Below, piece by piece: positions 5,318 through 5,751 of a stretch of 5,751 nt of DNA (position 1 is the first letter of the stretch; each line of letters begins with the position of its first letter). The stretch is from assembly GCA_905479025.1 (NCBI GenBank), contig CAJQKX010000713.1:1-5751 (forward strand). The letters run 5' to 3'. This stretch comes from an uncultured Paraglaciecola sp. Its GTDB lineage: Bacteria; Pseudomonadota; Gammaproteobacteria; Enterobacterales; Alteromonadaceae. The notes under the pieces are model-generated. The model did no database searches and had not been told where the DNA came from. It worked only from the letters and a program-made list of their open reading frames with translations. The translations under genes were made by a program, and so were the position numbers.

Positions 5318-5751
5318 TCACAGTTTACATATTAGTTCGCAAGACCTGCCCTGCGGGATAGAAAAGCCATCGCCTGCAACGATAAGATTTACATCGATCA
5401 TCTTAGTGTTTGTGGTCCGTGACTGTTTGATGGCAATGCTTTCCTGTCTCGCTACATATGACCCATAAGTGACAAGAATTCCCATACCCAAAGAAAGTGA
5501 GAAAAATGCTTGCGATAGAGCGTTGATGAGCACCGCTGCATTAATTTTGAAGAAATCAGGAATTAAATAGTAACTTACCCCCACAAAGGTATTATCTAGG
5601 GTTAAGACGAAGCAGGCCAACCCCAGCAACAGTATCAAAAAGGCCGGCATGATGATTTTTGCGGCCGCTTCGATGCCACCCTTTACGTCTTTGAGAAGGA
5701 TAAAATTAACCATTGCAACCACAACCAACAAAAAGATAAAGATGGATTTGC
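5318..5751 (-). pseudogene. NSS-family sodium-dependent transporter, truncated inside TM8 (runs off right edge)
   Basis: The 3' part of a sodium:neurotransmitter-symporter (LeuT-like) gene; the frame is open upstream to the right edge, so its start lies outside. The visible 143 residues begin KSIFIF and cover the end of TM5, the loop DVKGGIEAAAKIIMP leading into TM6, TM6 itself (LILLLGLACFVL), and TM7 in the FFSLSLGMGILVTYGSYV segment; each follows the LeuT order. After SYVARQES it still aligns loosely with LeuT TM8 (LIVAGDGFSIP against LeuT ILGGSISIP). It then turns polar (QGRSCELICKL) and stops at 5320-5318. TM9-12 are missing, and no other frame recovers them before the peptidase gene. NSS proteins normally have 11 or 12 helices and carry amino acids or amines with Na+. 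The product is probably non-functional. A short dyad, TCTCT AA AGAGA (5303-5314), lies after the stop. Confidence 0.8.

Noticed and set aside
4954..5335. Open frames overlapping the 5' part of the peptidase gene on both strands (4954-5190 minus, 5033-5335 plus)
   Set aside because: Both overlap the signal peptide and HGGPG region of the peptidase, which is strongly supported; neither has a family signature.
1..5751. CRISPR array, rRNA, complete tRNA or complete insertion sequence
   Set aside because: No regularly spaced direct repeats, no rRNA signature, no full cloverleaf and no transposase frame were seen on either strand.

Overview
The window looks like chromosomal DNA from a moderate-GC, probably marine, gammaproteobacterium. 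The basis is protein-family resemblance (SpuC-like and PuuC-like enzymes, a LysR regulator, an S10-type peptidase, an NSS transporter) and a tRNA-Ala-like remnant of gammaproteobacterial type. No species is assigned.

Left half (1-3385): an amine or polyamine catabolism module. On the minus strand are a class-III omega-aminotransferase (835-2286) and, downstream of it, the N-terminal 190 residues of a PuuC-like aldehyde dehydrogenase (571 to the left edge). A strong intrinsic terminator (792-816) lies between them, so the dehydrogenase probably has its own promoter in 572-791. That gap carries an exact 11-bp inverted repeat. A LysR-type regulator (2471-3385, plus strand) is divergent from the aminotransferase across a 184-bp AT-rich control region and is the likely local regulator. 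The expected pathway is amine + pyruvate to aldehyde + alanine, then aldehyde to acid; putrescine or a related amine is the best guess for the substrate.

Middle (3386-3733): a 348-bp gap that is more than a spacer. It holds a short stretch resembling part of the 572-791 gap, a 42-codon coding-like remnant, a 38-bp near-perfect palindrome, and a degenerate 3' half of a tRNA (Ala-like) whose CCACC end forms one tip of the palindrome. It looks like an old recombination or integration scar.

Right half (3734-5751): a secreted S10-like serine peptidase (minus strand) with a signal peptide and a recognisable Ser-Asp-His set. Just upstream on the same strand is the 3' part of a sodium:neurotransmitter-symporter family gene that stops inside transmembrane segment 8, so it is truncated. 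The peptidase gene thus sits between two scars, the broken transporter and the tRNA/palindrome junction. That suggests, without proving, that it arrived by rearrangement.

No CRISPR array, complete tRNA, rRNA or complete insertion sequence was seen.
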